From positions 14,508,001 through 14,572,000 of the forward strand of contig NC_088321.1 of the NCBI RefSeq assembly GCF_910592395.1: a stretch of 64,000 bases of DNA. Direction: 5' to 3'. The stretch comes from Lineus longissimus. Taxonomy: Eukaryota > Nemertea > Pilidiophora > Heteronemertea > Lineidae. Below, in pieces: positions 1-8,964 of this stretch (positions within the stretch are counted from its first letter, which is position 1; every line of letters starts with the position of its first letter). The notes below the pieces were generated by a model. That model was not told the origin of the DNA. It ran no database searches and saw nothing but the letters and a program-made list of their open reading frames with translations. Made by a program: the position numbers and the translations under genes.

Positions 1-452
1 GTGTCATGAAATCCTGCTTAAGTTCAGTTACGCGATATTCGTAAATCGGCTCTACCATGATACCATGAGGACTATACAGATATAGGAACCAGACAGAGCT
101 CTTCAGAACTGTCGTCATACACACACGTTGGTCTCCGCAAGGCTTGGAAAAACTGTCTCTTCTTCTCGATCGTCAACTGCTAACATACAAGTTGGCTATC
201 TCATTCGGGGTTGAAACGGGATGCAAATTAAGTTACGGTACAGACTCTGGGCTATTTCGCAGGCGTGAGGTATTTTTGGTGAAGAAGGTGCATAAATCTC
301 ACTTTTCGAGAGTGTCCCCCACGCTGAGAGACCGAAGGACAAGAGACAAAGGCTGATGATATGTCATTCTGGATTGAAACGGGATGCAAATTAAGTTACG
401 GTACAGGCTCTGGGCTATTTCGTCCCTGTCCGCAGGCGTGAGGTATTTTGGT

Positions 453-546
453 GAGGAAGGTGCAATTGGGAGGAAGGTGCAATTGGGAGGAAGGTGCAAT
501 TGGGAGGAAGGTGCAATTGGGAGGAAGGTGCAATTGGGTGGGGGGG
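453..546. repeat. 17-bp minisatellite
   Basis: About five head-to-tail copies of a 17-bp unit (core GAAGGTGCAATTGGGAG). Open frames read through it on both strands only because the repeat lacks stop codons. It follows directly on the second copy of a larger direct repeat (206-292 and 371-464). Confidence 0.85.
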
Positions 547-2253
547 CAAAGGCAAATGACAATAGCATAATAACAATTGAACAATGTACAAGTCGTCAGT
601 AACCGAGACCGCTTTCAAGGTGGTAAGAACTGATTGCTGACCAAAACAATGACATATTCTGTTAACACCAATGGAGCATTCTCTTGTACTGTATTTTAGC
701 CCAAAACCGCCCAATCAAAATGGTGCAGAGACTCGATTGACGTTTATTGTCTTCAAGAGGAAATTGATCTCAAAACTGATATGGGCCTTAGTATAAATAA
801 GATCCTACCTAAAATATAGGCCTTCTGTTAAATTAGGCCTGCCTTAAGAAAAAAGAAAGAAAACCTACAACCAATTCCTCTTGAAAACAAATATGTCAAT
901 AAGGCTCATCAATGCATCATTTGTGTAAAACAATGTAGAAACACATTTTTTGCTGTGATCAAGAAATAGCTCCATTGTTGTAATGTTGCACTTCTTGTGC
1001 TGTGAAATAGCTCAGATACGGTAAATGGATTGCCACATTGAAAACGGAACAAGAAATAGCAATATTCTGGATCAGCGAGTACATACATGAAGTGCTATTG
1101 ATTGCAGGAATAAGCACATATTTTGCAAGGCTCACTTTTAACAAAGAGTAACTATGTTCGATGTTTCATTTTCAGGGTCGAAAACAGGTGAGTGTGAACC
1201 CATTCTGAGCCAACAGCATGAATTACAACAAGAAAAGGGTCAATTCCGTTGGTAACTGCTGTTCCCTGATCATGGCTCTTGACTACTGGCCTGGAATAGA
1301 AAGGGAAGATTTAGATACCAAGAAACATTGAAATATACAATTTAAGAAATTGAAGTATTAGATCATTTTCCATGAAGTTTTTTTTATTATAGCATATCAG
1401 TAATATGTCTATACACATGTTTATGTCTGTGACAGCCTCATTGGCACTAATAAGATGAATCAATTAAATTGAATTGTCAGGCAATGGTGGTCAACCTGCC
1501 TCGGGTTGTCCCAATATCAGTCACATGATGACGGACCTGAAGCCTCATTTCATCAACTGTAGCCAGCTTATCGAATTTTATCTCATTTACCTCAATTGTG
1601 TTCCACAAATCTGGCATCCTGAATATTTATCTCTCAGAAGTGGCCTCGGTCGCGTTGGCTCGATTTTTGGGACGGGACAGCGAATTTAAACCACACGAGA
1701 TGGAGCAATCCACCTGAAAAAATTGGAGACAATTCGAATGCTGCTTCAGTGAACAATGTGCGATCTGTTCAGGAGACGTCTTTCAAATCGCCCATTGTTT
1801 CATAAACGAGAGCTGGACAGACAGTTCCAGCTACTCTTCGCAGATTTCCTTCTTCCAATGCATACATCGCGTTTTGTCTCGACCACACTTGCATAGCTAT
1901 TTACTTTGAGGTCACATGCAGGTCTTATTGGTTATTGCTGGGGTGAAACTTGGTACTGCGGGACAGACTTACATGTCCACAAAACGCAATGTCACTGCTG
2001 GACTGATTTACAAGTCCACAAAACGCAGAATCGGACATGGACATCATTACCCCAGCAAGAACCCAATGTAACCCCACAAATAGGGCCGTTTATAATGTTT
2101 AAGACATGTTTATACAATAACAATGCTGAAGCTATTGCCTGCAGTGACCTTGCTAATGATTTTTATGTGGGAGGGGCCAGGGACCGTGACTATTGATAAA
2201 GTCCTCACGATATTATATTCGTCAACAATGGGGCACAGACTTTCAGATATTTT

Positions 2254-2522
2254 CGTGACTGACCTATATTACCAGTACAGTCCAATATATATTTCTATTT
2301 TTTTGACTGACCTCTATTACCAGTACAGTCCAATATCATTCTATTCTTCGTGACTACCTATATTACCAGTACAGTCCAATATATATTTCATTTTTCGTGA
2401 CTGACCGATATTACCAGTACAGTCCAATGTACATTCTATTCTTCGTGACTGACCTATATTACCAGTACAGTCCAATATATATTTTACTTTTCGTGACTGA
2501 CCTATATTACCAGTACAGTCCA
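2254..2522. repeat. About 48-bp tandem repeat, six copies
   Basis: Six copies of a unit with the core TGACCTATATTACCAGTACA, separated by AT-rich spacers, with starts near 2255, 2304, 2348, 2396, 2444 and 2493. Copies differ by a few substitutions. No coding function is suggested. Confidence 0.85.
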
Positions 2523-3015
2523 AAGATACTATTTAGTCTGTATATTGTTCTAGGGCTGGGGTGGGGATGAGGAATTCTCCAGTGACAAACTTTTTGATTG
2601 TCATTCTGGTAAAAATAAAACACGTCCAAAGAGGAAATTTATTCTCATAACTTTTTACAATGCTCGAAAAAAAACTTTTAAAATGTTCATATGGCGAGTC
2701 GCCACATGTACCGACTATACCTGTGGATCTAAATATATATATCATCATTGAAATCCTCAGAGAAATTAAACCAAGACAAAAAAGGGTTCCATGCCCTTGG
2801 TTTCCATGTACCGCGAACGATGCTAACGATAGGATTTAGCTGACAGGATTTGGCCACATGAACCCCTCCAGTCCAAAGACGCGGGGGTCGTCAGATCAAT
2901 TTGAAACCGCCATGGACATCACTTCTTCCCCCTCACAAGTCGGTCGCGATGACCTCCATGTGCAAACCATTTTGGCTGTGGATGCCCTGGTAACCCATGT
3001 CGCCTAACCAGACAT

Positions 3016-3021
3016 AGCGCG
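3016..3021. repeat. Polinton target-site duplication, left copy
   Basis: The six bases AGCGCG lie immediately before the AGTAGT terminus at 3022. The same six bases follow the other end at 22083-22088. Six-bp duplications are the norm for Polinton/Maverick integration, so this pair fixes both element boundaries. Confidence 0.92.
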
Positions 3022-3365
3022 AGTAGTATATGGGCTACTTGGGGAAAATTATGAACTTTTGACCTAGTGACCTACTGACCTACTGACCTACTTTGTGTAT
3101 GAGAAGTTTGAAAGTTGACCTGACCTAGTGACCTAGTTTGGATATGGTGTAAAATCTCCAGAGTGGGTCATGGCCTAGTAACCTACTTTGGATATAGTTA
3201 AATATCCTAAGTGGGTTATGACCATGGCCCATATTGGAGTAACGTTAAAATATCCAAAATAGGGTATGTAGAGGTCATGGTCACATCATCAAAGTAGAGT
3301 TTGAAGATCAGTGTTGCAACTAGTTCAATCGTTCACAATTCTTCCCCAAGTAGCCCATGCTACTG
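3022..3365 (+). repeat. Left terminal inverted repeat of Polinton
   Basis: The first 120 bases or so match the reverse complement of the right end with one visible difference (TAGTATATG against TAGTGTATG). Matching continues to about 3190, after allowing for an extra unit in the right copy. The repeat contains many GACCTA/GTGACCTA motifs at roughly 8-10 bp spacing. A second, inverted copy of the outermost 25 bases lies at 3342-3365, so this arm could itself fold into a hairpin of about 340 bp. Confidence 0.9.
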
Positions 3366-3760
3366 TTTTTTATTTTTTGTTAAAGCATTGTACATGATAT
3401 AAAACAATAAAAATGGCATTAGTAAAAACAAATAACTATAGCACAGCATGCATATTTTAAACATATTATACAAACCAAAAAGAGGAAAAGTATATTCCAA
3501 CTTGCTTCTCTTTTCCTATCATGCACAAAAGTGATATTAATAATATTCCGATACTAGTCCATATATGATCAAGAGCTAAATAGTCTTCCAAATGCATTGT
3601 GTAGGCATTGTCCACAGGTAAATATTTACATGATAGTCTAAGTAATCCCATGCAAGTCTGTATGAAGTGCTAACAAATTTCACTCTGCAATCCTTTATGT
3701 TGAAAAAACAGTACTGTACACCTTTTTGAATGTTTCATACGCACATATCCATATATAGTC
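3366..3760. other. AT-rich spacer inside Polinton, no gene
   Basis: About 400 bases between the left terminal repeat and the stop codon of the PC4-like gene. It is AT-rich with short unrelated frames. It may hold 3' processing signals for the minus-strand gene, but none was singled out. Confidence 0.5.
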
Positions 3761-4906
3761 TTACTGAATGTGGTCCGTTTTAAATCCTCCCGATGCAACA
3801 ATGGCATTCTCTTTGTCTTCTTCTCCTTCCTCCTCCTCCTCATCAGCAACAATACCATCATCGTCATCGTCAGCCTTTTCAATCGACTTAATTTCAGCGA
3901 TAAGTTCATCAGTCCAATCGTTAAAAGCTCTATTCAACAGATATCTTGGCGTGCGGTTTATTTCAATGCCCAACCCCAGTGCGGTTTCTGCCAGGCGAAG
4001 GGTGAAATAAAGAATACTGGTGCTCTTTTTCAGGTTGTCTAGATGATTCCTTCGAATCTGTTTCTGACATTCAGCAAAGTCTTCCTGCATGCAGCAAACA
4101 TGATCTGTTTGACTAGGCCAATCATTCAGGCATCCATCACACTCAAGATCCACGAAACCTTGACCGATCTTTGAAAGGTACAGCCCTAGTACCTGAATAG
4201 TGAGTCGACCGAGTGGAGTTATTTTCAATGAATCCTCACATGTGTGTTCTTTAAACTTGCTCGACATTTCCCTCCATTGAGGGACGCTCAGGAACACACC
4301 ACATTTAGTCGGCCTGAAAAGAGTTGCTTGCGATTTTTCGGAATCTTTCTCAGGATCGTTGTCATTGCTGATGAAAAAACGGCGAATGTCAACATTCATT
4401 TTATTGTTAAAGAACCTCGTTTGAACAAATATGTGGTCCTCCAGAGTCCAACGTTCCTCATGACTTTCGACGATCCTTTTATCGATGGTATCCACGAGAT
4501 TCTTCAGATTCAGGAAACCCGTTTTACTGAGACGGATCCATTTTGTACCATAGGAGAATGTAACACCTCTTTCATCGGATCGGATCCGCAATTCAGTCTC
4601 TTGTTCTACACGACTCGAGCATTGTGGCAGCATTTCTTTTTCCCTCTCATTGAACGGAGTACGCGCTGCAGCTTTCCTTGCCTTCTTTGGTGCACTAGGA
4701 GCGTTTGAGAGATCGAGGACTGTAGACCGTACCCCTCTTCGCCTGGTTACTTTCGGAGTTTCCATGATTGTTTCATTCTTCGCAGGTGACTTGGTCTGGG
4801 TGGACGTTACTTTATCCATTTCAGCGTTGTTTTTGTGGTTTTTGTTGGTAGTTTGGTTCTCCATTCTCTGGCACTTGCAGGTTTTGAAGTGAATGTGAGC
4901 ACTCAT
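3761..4906 (-). CDS. PC4-like ssDNA-binding protein of Polinton
   Basis: Encodes up to 381 aa. Residues about 160-215 resemble the PC4/p15 coactivator fold: a VDIRRFF strand, then FRPTKCGVFLSVPQW, like the K-x-x-x-KGI-L-x-x-x-QW signature of PC4 proteins. Residues 105-142 may form another strand-rich unit. The N-terminus is basic and low-complexity; the C-terminus is strongly acidic (DDDDD and EEEEE runs near 346-362). PC4 proteins bind single-stranded DNA, so a role in replication or late transcription is plausible. A TATA-like box (TATATAAGG, minus strand, about 4928-4920) lies only about 13 bases above the first ATG, so translation may really start at Met15 (4864). The PC4 call rests on motif reading only. 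Confidence 0.7.
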   Translation of the reverse strand: MSAHIHFKTCKCQRMENQTTNKNHKNNAEMDKVTSTQTKSPAKNETIMETPKVTRRRGVRSTVLDLSNAPSAPKKARKAAARTPFNEREKEMLPQCSSRVEQETELRIRSDERGVTFSYGTKWIRLSKTGFLNLKNLVDTIDKRIVESHEERWTLEDHIFVQTRFFNNKMNVDIRRFFISNDNDPEKDSEKSQATLFRPTKCGVFLSVPQWREMSSKFKEHTCEDSLKITPLGRLTIQVLGLYLSKIGQGFVDLECDGCLNDWPSQTDHVCCMQEDFAECQKQIRRNHLDNLKKSTSILYFTLRLAETALGLGIEINRTPRYLLNRAFNDWTDELIAEIKSIEKADDDDDGIVADEEEEEGEEDKENAIVASGGFKTDHIQ

Positions 4907-4918
4907 GGCGTTTTGTCC

Positions 4919-4928
4919 TTATATATTG
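4919..4928 (-). promoter_or_regulatory. TATA-like box before PC4-like gene
   Basis: On the minus strand the bases read TATATAAGG, just above the first ATG at 4906. A start site about 25-30 bases downstream would fall inside the annotated frame, before Met15, which favours the shorter product. Confidence 0.45.
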
Positions 4929-5056
4929 CACGTGACTGATGAAAGAGTGATTGTGATTGGTCGACGTCATTCGGGTAACGAATTGTGATTGGTTGCTGTT
5001 AATGAGGTCAGTAGAACAAAGATTGACCTCATTCATATAAGTCCTTGACCTTGAAA

Positions 5057-5476
5057 CTATTTCACACTAGTTGCAATCGATAACTGATTCCTAAGTTCTG
5101 AGGAGATTTTATGATCAGGGTTTTGTCCTTGTTGACATGTCCTGTAATACGAATCATAATATTCAGCAATTCCACCTTGTCCTTCTACAAAACTTAGAAG
5201 CAATGTTATGGCTTCTGCCGATAAATGAAGAATCCTCCAAACTTCAGGTGGTATGTTTATCTTTTTTTCACCATCATCGATCTGAATCCTTATTTGCTCC
5301 TTTTCCTTCCAAATTGCGAGGATGATCTTCGGTGTTAAGTACAAAACCATACTTGCGGACTTCTGTTTAGACCTGGCCTCAGCTTTCTGTTTCTTTTTCC
5401 CATCATTATGTTGTTCTTCCTCCATCATCACTTCAACTGAGCGTTTATCGTTCCAAGTTAACTGAGCTTGTGCCAT
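5057..5476 (-). CDS. Small basic Polinton protein, unknown
   Basis: 139 aa, unrecognised. Residues about 15-42 are rich in Lys, Glu and Gln. A strand-rich middle (VLYLTPKIILAIW, IRIQIDDGEKKINI) leads to IPPEVWRIL, faintly like the C-terminal part of a PC4 fold. It is separated from its neighbours on both sides, with a TATA-like box (TTATATAAAATG, minus strand, about 5527-5516) some 40 bases above the ATG, so it probably has its own promoter. It could be a small nucleic-acid-binding partner of the adjacent PC4-like protein; that is inference. Confidence 0.65.
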   Translation of the reverse strand: MAQAQLTWNDKRSVEVMMEEEQHNDGKKKQKAEARSKQKSASMVLYLTPKIILAIWKEKEQIRIQIDDGEKKINIPPEVWRILHLSAEAITLLLSFVEGQGGIAEYYDSYYRTCQQGQNPDHKISSELRNQLSIATSVK

Positions 5477-5515
5477 GACCTAGTGCCTAATATCCAACTA
5501 TCAACAGACATATTC

Positions 5516-5527
5516 ATTTTATATAAT
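5516..5527 (-). promoter_or_regulatory. TATA-like box before 139-aa gene
   Basis: Minus strand TTATATAAAATG, about 40 bases above the ATG at 5476, a normal position for an RNA polymerase II TATA element. It sits in the 95-base gap after the protease gene. Confidence 0.5.
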
Positions 5528-5571
5528 TTTCATAAGCATTTCTTTGCTTTGATTGGTTGTTGATAACAGAA

Positions 5572-6024
5572 TTATGCAAATGTTCTCTTTAGAAACCTTA
5601 CAACCTTTTTATCATTAATTTCAAGATCATTTCGAAATCCGGATAAGATGTTCTTTAGAGAGTAACCTAGTGATTTTTTCACCAAGAAGTACAGACAGTA
5701 TTGACCGCAAAGCAATGAGAAAGGATATTGTAAAACTTTGCTGGAGTATGTCCACCAGGAAGTATTTCTCTTTAAAAATTTAACGATGAGTTTACTTCTT
5801 GGCGGTAAACCATACGAATCAAAGAATGTTGCCTTGCACTTACCATCGAACCATATAGCTAACCAGTGTTCACCTTCTTTTCTCATTGGATGTGTATTAA
5901 TTATGTATGCTGAAGGATAAATATCAACAAATGTAGGTATCTGATCTAGGGCATACACACCTTTGAAATATTTTCGCAATTTCGGGTGTAATTTTGCTAC
6001 TTTAATCAAATCTAAAGTATTCAT
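5572..6024 (-). CDS. Adenain-like cysteine protease (PRO)
   Basis: 150 aa, a maturation protease of the adenovirus type (C5/Ulp1-like fold) thought to process capsid or core proteins. The expected active-site order is visible: His53 in GEHWLAIW, Asp69 in FFDSYG, Gln99, and Cys106 in LLCGQYC. The 7-residue Gln-to-Cys spacing is the same as in adenain. The length is somewhat shorter than adenovirus proteases (about 200 aa), as usual for Polintons. Its ATG overlaps the end of the major capsid gene by 4 bases, and it is the last gene of the structural cluster. Confidence 0.93.
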   Translation of the reverse strand: MNTLDLIKVAKLHPKLRKYFKGVYALDQIPTFVDIYPSAYIINTHPMRKEGEHWLAIWFDGKCKATFFDSYGLPPRSKLIVKFLKRNTSWWTYSSKVLQYPFSLLCGQYCLYFLVKKSLGYSLKNILSGFRNDLEINDKKVVRFLKRTFA

Positions 6025-7346
6025 TGGAAATCCTTGATGATATTTCTTGCACGATCAATTTCTATTACGTTATCGAATTCGGCATAGACATAAACGGATG
6101 TAGTTTCTGTCAAAGCCTCCTCAAATTTCAGATCTAGTCGAAGGTTTCCCTCTTTTACTAGATGAACATGATCACCATCCTCTTTATCTGGTGACAAGTC
6201 AAAAACCCAAAGACTGTACCCTTTTCTGAAACTTTCTCTTGTAATATCGTTGCCAATATCGTCGTGAACCTTTCCAGTATCTGTAAACAATGTCATGTAT
6301 GATCTGATGTATCTATTATTTGTTCCAAAAGATGGTGTCAATGGTTGTGCAGGATATGTGCGACTATTTGCTTCAACGCTTATGAAATTAAGATTATTGT
6401 GTTTAAGATTGAATGGATTTTTATTCTTTGCACCCACCAATGCAGCATTATCTGTCATGAAAACAATTACTCGCCTTGGTACTTGACCTAAATATACGTT
6501 ATCTCGAGTCACAGTTTGCGTGCCCGCATTAACTGAGAATGTTTTCACCTCAACTCTTCTAATGGGGTACTTAGCATTACTGGTATTAAGAGCTTTTGCA
6601 TGGGCGGTTAATACAGCAGGGTTAGGCTTGACTTGTTGAACAAGAAGAACAGCTTTCTTTATTTTTGTCACTTCAGTGCCTACATCAGACATGAGGTTGA
6701 AATTATTCTTTGTACGATTCAATCTTAATTTCAAATCTACACCATTCAGCAAGTAACGACTCTGATGACATAAATCAAGGTGTAACCTTCCAAACATGTC
6801 TAACTGTCTGCTTTTCGCTATAAATTTTGCTCTTGTTTTGAAACCGCCATTAGTGTCTGCTCCGGCTGGGTCGTTTTTCTCAAATTTGCCAGGGTCATCG
6901 GCAAACCAAAGTGCCGATTGTAGCTGACTCCTCTTTGCCTCTAGACCGTACGATAATAAGGTTTCTATGTAGGCTCTGTATGGGTAAGTGTTGTTAGAGG
7001 ACGTGACTAATTGACCATTTAATGACAGGTCAATCTGACTAAATAAGGAATGAAAAAAATAGTTGACTGGTCCAACCTTTTCATTTTCATCCAAGTTAGT
7101 GCCATCGCTTTTGGTGACTTTCACCTCCAGATAAAGGTACGTTTTAGCCAAATCGATGTACTCATCACCACGATTAGAGATGAAAAATTCTATTGGCGTA
7201 TCATCATCTAATGACCCCAAAGGTAGATATTCAACATGCTGCGCTTTTTCAATGCTAGTCAGCGTTGGTGGGAGGGAAAATAGTTCCAGTTCGGATTTTG
7301 TGCACTCACAGGATCCAACACTGATCATTTTGACAGTCTTATTCAA
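6021..7346 (-). CDS. Major capsid protein, double jelly-roll (PY)
   Basis: 441 aa. It matches the conserved Polinton capsid protein often labelled 'F54H12.2-like' in animal genomes: an N-terminal CTKSELELFSLPPTLTSIE block, then a GDEYIDLAKTYLYLEVKV strand, VGPVNYFFHSLFSQIDLSLN and YPYRAYIETLLSYG. This family is modelled as a double jelly-roll that forms the trimeric capsomers of an icosahedral shell. The start overlaps the 146-aa gene by 8 bases and the end overlaps the protease start by 4. The frame is intact. Confidence 0.94.
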   Translation of the reverse strand: MNKTVKMISVGSCECTKSELELFSLPPTLTSIEKAQHVEYLPLGSLDDDTPIEFFISNRGDEYIDLAKTYLYLEVKVTKSDGTNLDENEKVGPVNYFFHSLFSQIDLSLNGQLVTSSNNTYPYRAYIETLLSYGLEAKRSQLQSALWFADDPGKFEKNDPAGADTNGGFKTRAKFIAKSRQLDMFGRLHLDLCHQSRYLLNGVDLKLRLNRTKNNFNLMSDVGTEVTKIKKAVLLVQQVKPNPAVLTAHAKALNTSNAKYPIRRVEVKTFSVNAGTQTVTRDNVYLGQVPRRVIVFMTDNAALVGAKNKNPFNLKHNNLNFISVEANSRTYPAQPLTPSFGTNNRYIRSYMTLFTDTGKVHDDIGNDITRESFRKGYSLWVFDLSPDKEDGDHVHLVKEGNLRLDLKFEEALTETTSVYVYAEFDNVIEIDRARNIIKDFQ

Positions 7347-7779
7347 ATATGTCTGCCGACGATTTTGTTGATCTTCTCCGTCGCTTCGCCTGTCTCAGAC
7401 TGGATGCAGAAGTCTTTGCTTTCCTCTTTTTATTAGAAGCCTTTGTATTACCCTGAGACATTTCCTGAACCGAGGAAAGTACATTTCGACCTATATTCTT
7501 CCCAGCTTCAATTGCTCTCTGTTTTGCAGCCTGTTTTAGGTTTCGACCCTTTAGCAGATCTCCGGCAAACTGTGCACCTGACTGAAGGAGAGATTTTCCT
7601 GCCGATTTGGCAGCTGATTTAAGCATTGGTATGGCCATTTTTGCCAGACCTGAGAATAAACCCCCTATGCCATGTCCTCGCTGTACAGGGGCACCCATAA
7701 ACACAGGGAATCCACCACTACCTTTTTGGGTGTAATGTGCATCATAACAATGAGGGTCACAAATATAAACCTTTCTCAT
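7339..7779 (-). CDS. Basic core/membrane-active protein, pVI/pX-like
   Basis: 146 aa. Starts MRKVYICDP and carries a glycine-rich, amphipathic stretch (about 35-75: HGIGGLFSGLAKMAIPMLK and onward) followed by a strongly basic tail with KKRKAK and AKRRRR. This layout is typical of small Polinton/adintovirus proteins compared with adenovirus pVI or pX, which are core or membrane-disrupting proteins cut by the viral protease. It lies between the penton-like and major capsid genes, overlapping both by a few bases. The assignment is by layout and context, not by a firm motif. Confidence 0.7.
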   Translation of the reverse strand: MRKVYICDPHCYDAHYTQKGSGGFPVFMGAPVQRGHGIGGLFSGLAKMAIPMLKSAAKSAGKSLLQSGAQFAGDLLKGRNLKQAAKQRAIEAGKNIGRNVLSSVQEMSQGNTKASNKKRKAKTSASSLRQAKRRRRSTKSSADIFE

Positions 7780-8588
7780 ATTTTTTGTTTGCGCCTGAAG
7801 TGAAGTAGAACATCAACTCTGCCTTTCTCAAATGGTATGGAGTCACCTGTGTCACTCCTTATATCTATTTCGATTGTCTCAAATGTAGACTTGCTGACAG
7901 AGAAATAATGAATATTTTTATATGACTTGCGAATACTCTCATCCTCTTTACCTTCAGCACATACAGTTCTGAGTAAAGGTGTCAATACATCTCCCACCAG
8001 TTGATATTGTAATACATCGCTATACACGTACATATCATGAAAATGTCTGAGTATATCTGCTTGATAGGGAGCGGTTGTGTTCTCGTTAAGGGCAATATTG
8101 TCTTGATGAAACCCTAACATATGAGACAGTGGTGATGGTAATAGTATCAGTCTACCTTCTGGGAGTACAAAACTAACTTTTTTTGCAACCCTGTCATAGT
8201 TGAGAAAAAAATGTGTATCTTGTTGAACGCTAGTGAGTGCACTTTGAATTTTGAGATTCATTTCCATTACCAATTTGTTGATGTCATTATAGTATTTGAT
8301 TGGAACTGTTAATGTTTTCCATGTCATGGGTATTTTTCCAGTCTTGGGGTCAGGATCGTCACTGGAAGGGATGTAAATACGAAAATTGTTGTTGGAAAGG
8401 TTGATATTACTCCACGTGTGTGGATATTGAAACTCGGCTAATCCTACTTCCCAATTTTCAGTTGAATCTAATCGTATAGCAGTGCTCAGCTTTGTAGTGT
8501 AGTGTCCAATTGTATTATCAGGGAAATACTTTAACGAACTATTGCAGGGTAATGAAACATAGAAGTGGTCATTCGTAAAAGCTGCCAT
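7776..8588 (-). CDS. Penton-like minor capsid protein (PX)
   Basis: 270 aa. Matches the Polinton minor capsid family predicted to be a single jelly-roll at the five-fold vertices. Visible family features are the N-terminal FYVSLPCNSS and the ENWEVGLAEFQYPHTWSNI block, where aromatic residues follow 'W-V-L-E', a middle LLPSPLSHMLGF, and a C-terminal DVLLHFRRK. The ATG is 6 bases below the stop of the membrane-protein gene, and its stop overlaps the next ATG by 4 bases, giving tight gene packing. The frame is intact. Confidence 0.88.
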   Translation of the reverse strand: MAAFTNDHFYVSLPCNSSLKYFPDNTIGHYTTKLSTAIRLDSTENWEVGLAEFQYPHTWSNINLSNNNFRIYIPSSDDPDPKTGKIPMTWKTLTVPIKYYNDINKLVMEMNLKIQSALTSVQQDTHFFLNYDRVAKKVSFVLPEGRLILLPSPLSHMLGFHQDNIALNENTTAPYQADILRHFHDMYVYSDVLQYQLVGDVLTPLLRTVCAEGKEDESIRKSYKNIHYFSVSKSTFETIEIDIRSDTGDSIPFEKGRVDVLLHFRRKQKI

Positions 8589-8594
8589 GTTATT

Positions 8595-8945
8595 TCAATT
8601 GGAAAAGGTATTCCTTTGCAGAGGATGATGATTATTTTCAGTAGGAAACGACGGGTTTGGTAACAGATAGCCTAGACAGCTGCATAGAAGAGATATCCAC
8701 AGGTTACTCTCACCATTTGCAAATGCAATGTTAAAAAGAGCTGTGATGACAACGATATAAATGATCACAACTTGAGTAAAGAATATTATTTCTGGTTTTG
8801 GAACATTATGCCCAAAAATAATCCAGTTTTTGTGCCGTGAAGTCACCGATTGTCGATCTTCACCCTTGTCTACTTCGTCTTCTCTTTCTACTTCAGACAG
8901 AGGTGTATTTCTTTCTATATTTCCATCGGAAAGTTCAATTGACAT
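8595..8945 (-). CDS. Small two-helix membrane protein of Polinton
   Basis: The open frame reaches up to 9071 (158 aa), but that would overlap the integrase. Met43 at 8945 lies 20 bases below the integrase stop and gives 116 aa, which I chose. An acidic N-terminal part is followed by two hydrophobic stretches, IIFFTQVVIIYIVVITALFN and LWISLLCSCLGYLLPNP. Proteins with this FFTQVV...CLGYLLPNP pattern are common next to the penton-like gene in animal Polintons; their function is unknown, possibly virion membrane or scaffold. Confidence 0.75.
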   Translation of the reverse strand: MSIELSDGNIERNTPLSEVEREDEVDKGEDRQSVTSRHKNWIIFGHNVPKPEIIFFTQVVIIYIVVITALFNIAFANGESNLWISLLCSCLGYLLPNPSFPTENNHHPLQRNTFSN

Positions 8946-8964
8946 TTTTTTAGGCAAGATATCT

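Larger units (their letters stand above)
1..3015. other. Left host flank, no gene seen
   Basis: No reading frame here resembles a known protein, and the short frames are mostly made by simple repeats. A segment near 206-292 is repeated at 371-464 with an 11-bp insertion. Short tandem repeats follow at about 453-546 and 2254-2522. The last bases, ending at 3015, adjoin the target-site duplication of the Polinton, so this is ordinary host DNA that received the insertion. Confidence 0.6.

Noticed and set aside
4244-4708. 154-aa plus-strand open frame
   Set aside because: It lies antisense to the PC4-like gene, and its sequence is a reverse-frame shadow with no family resemblance.
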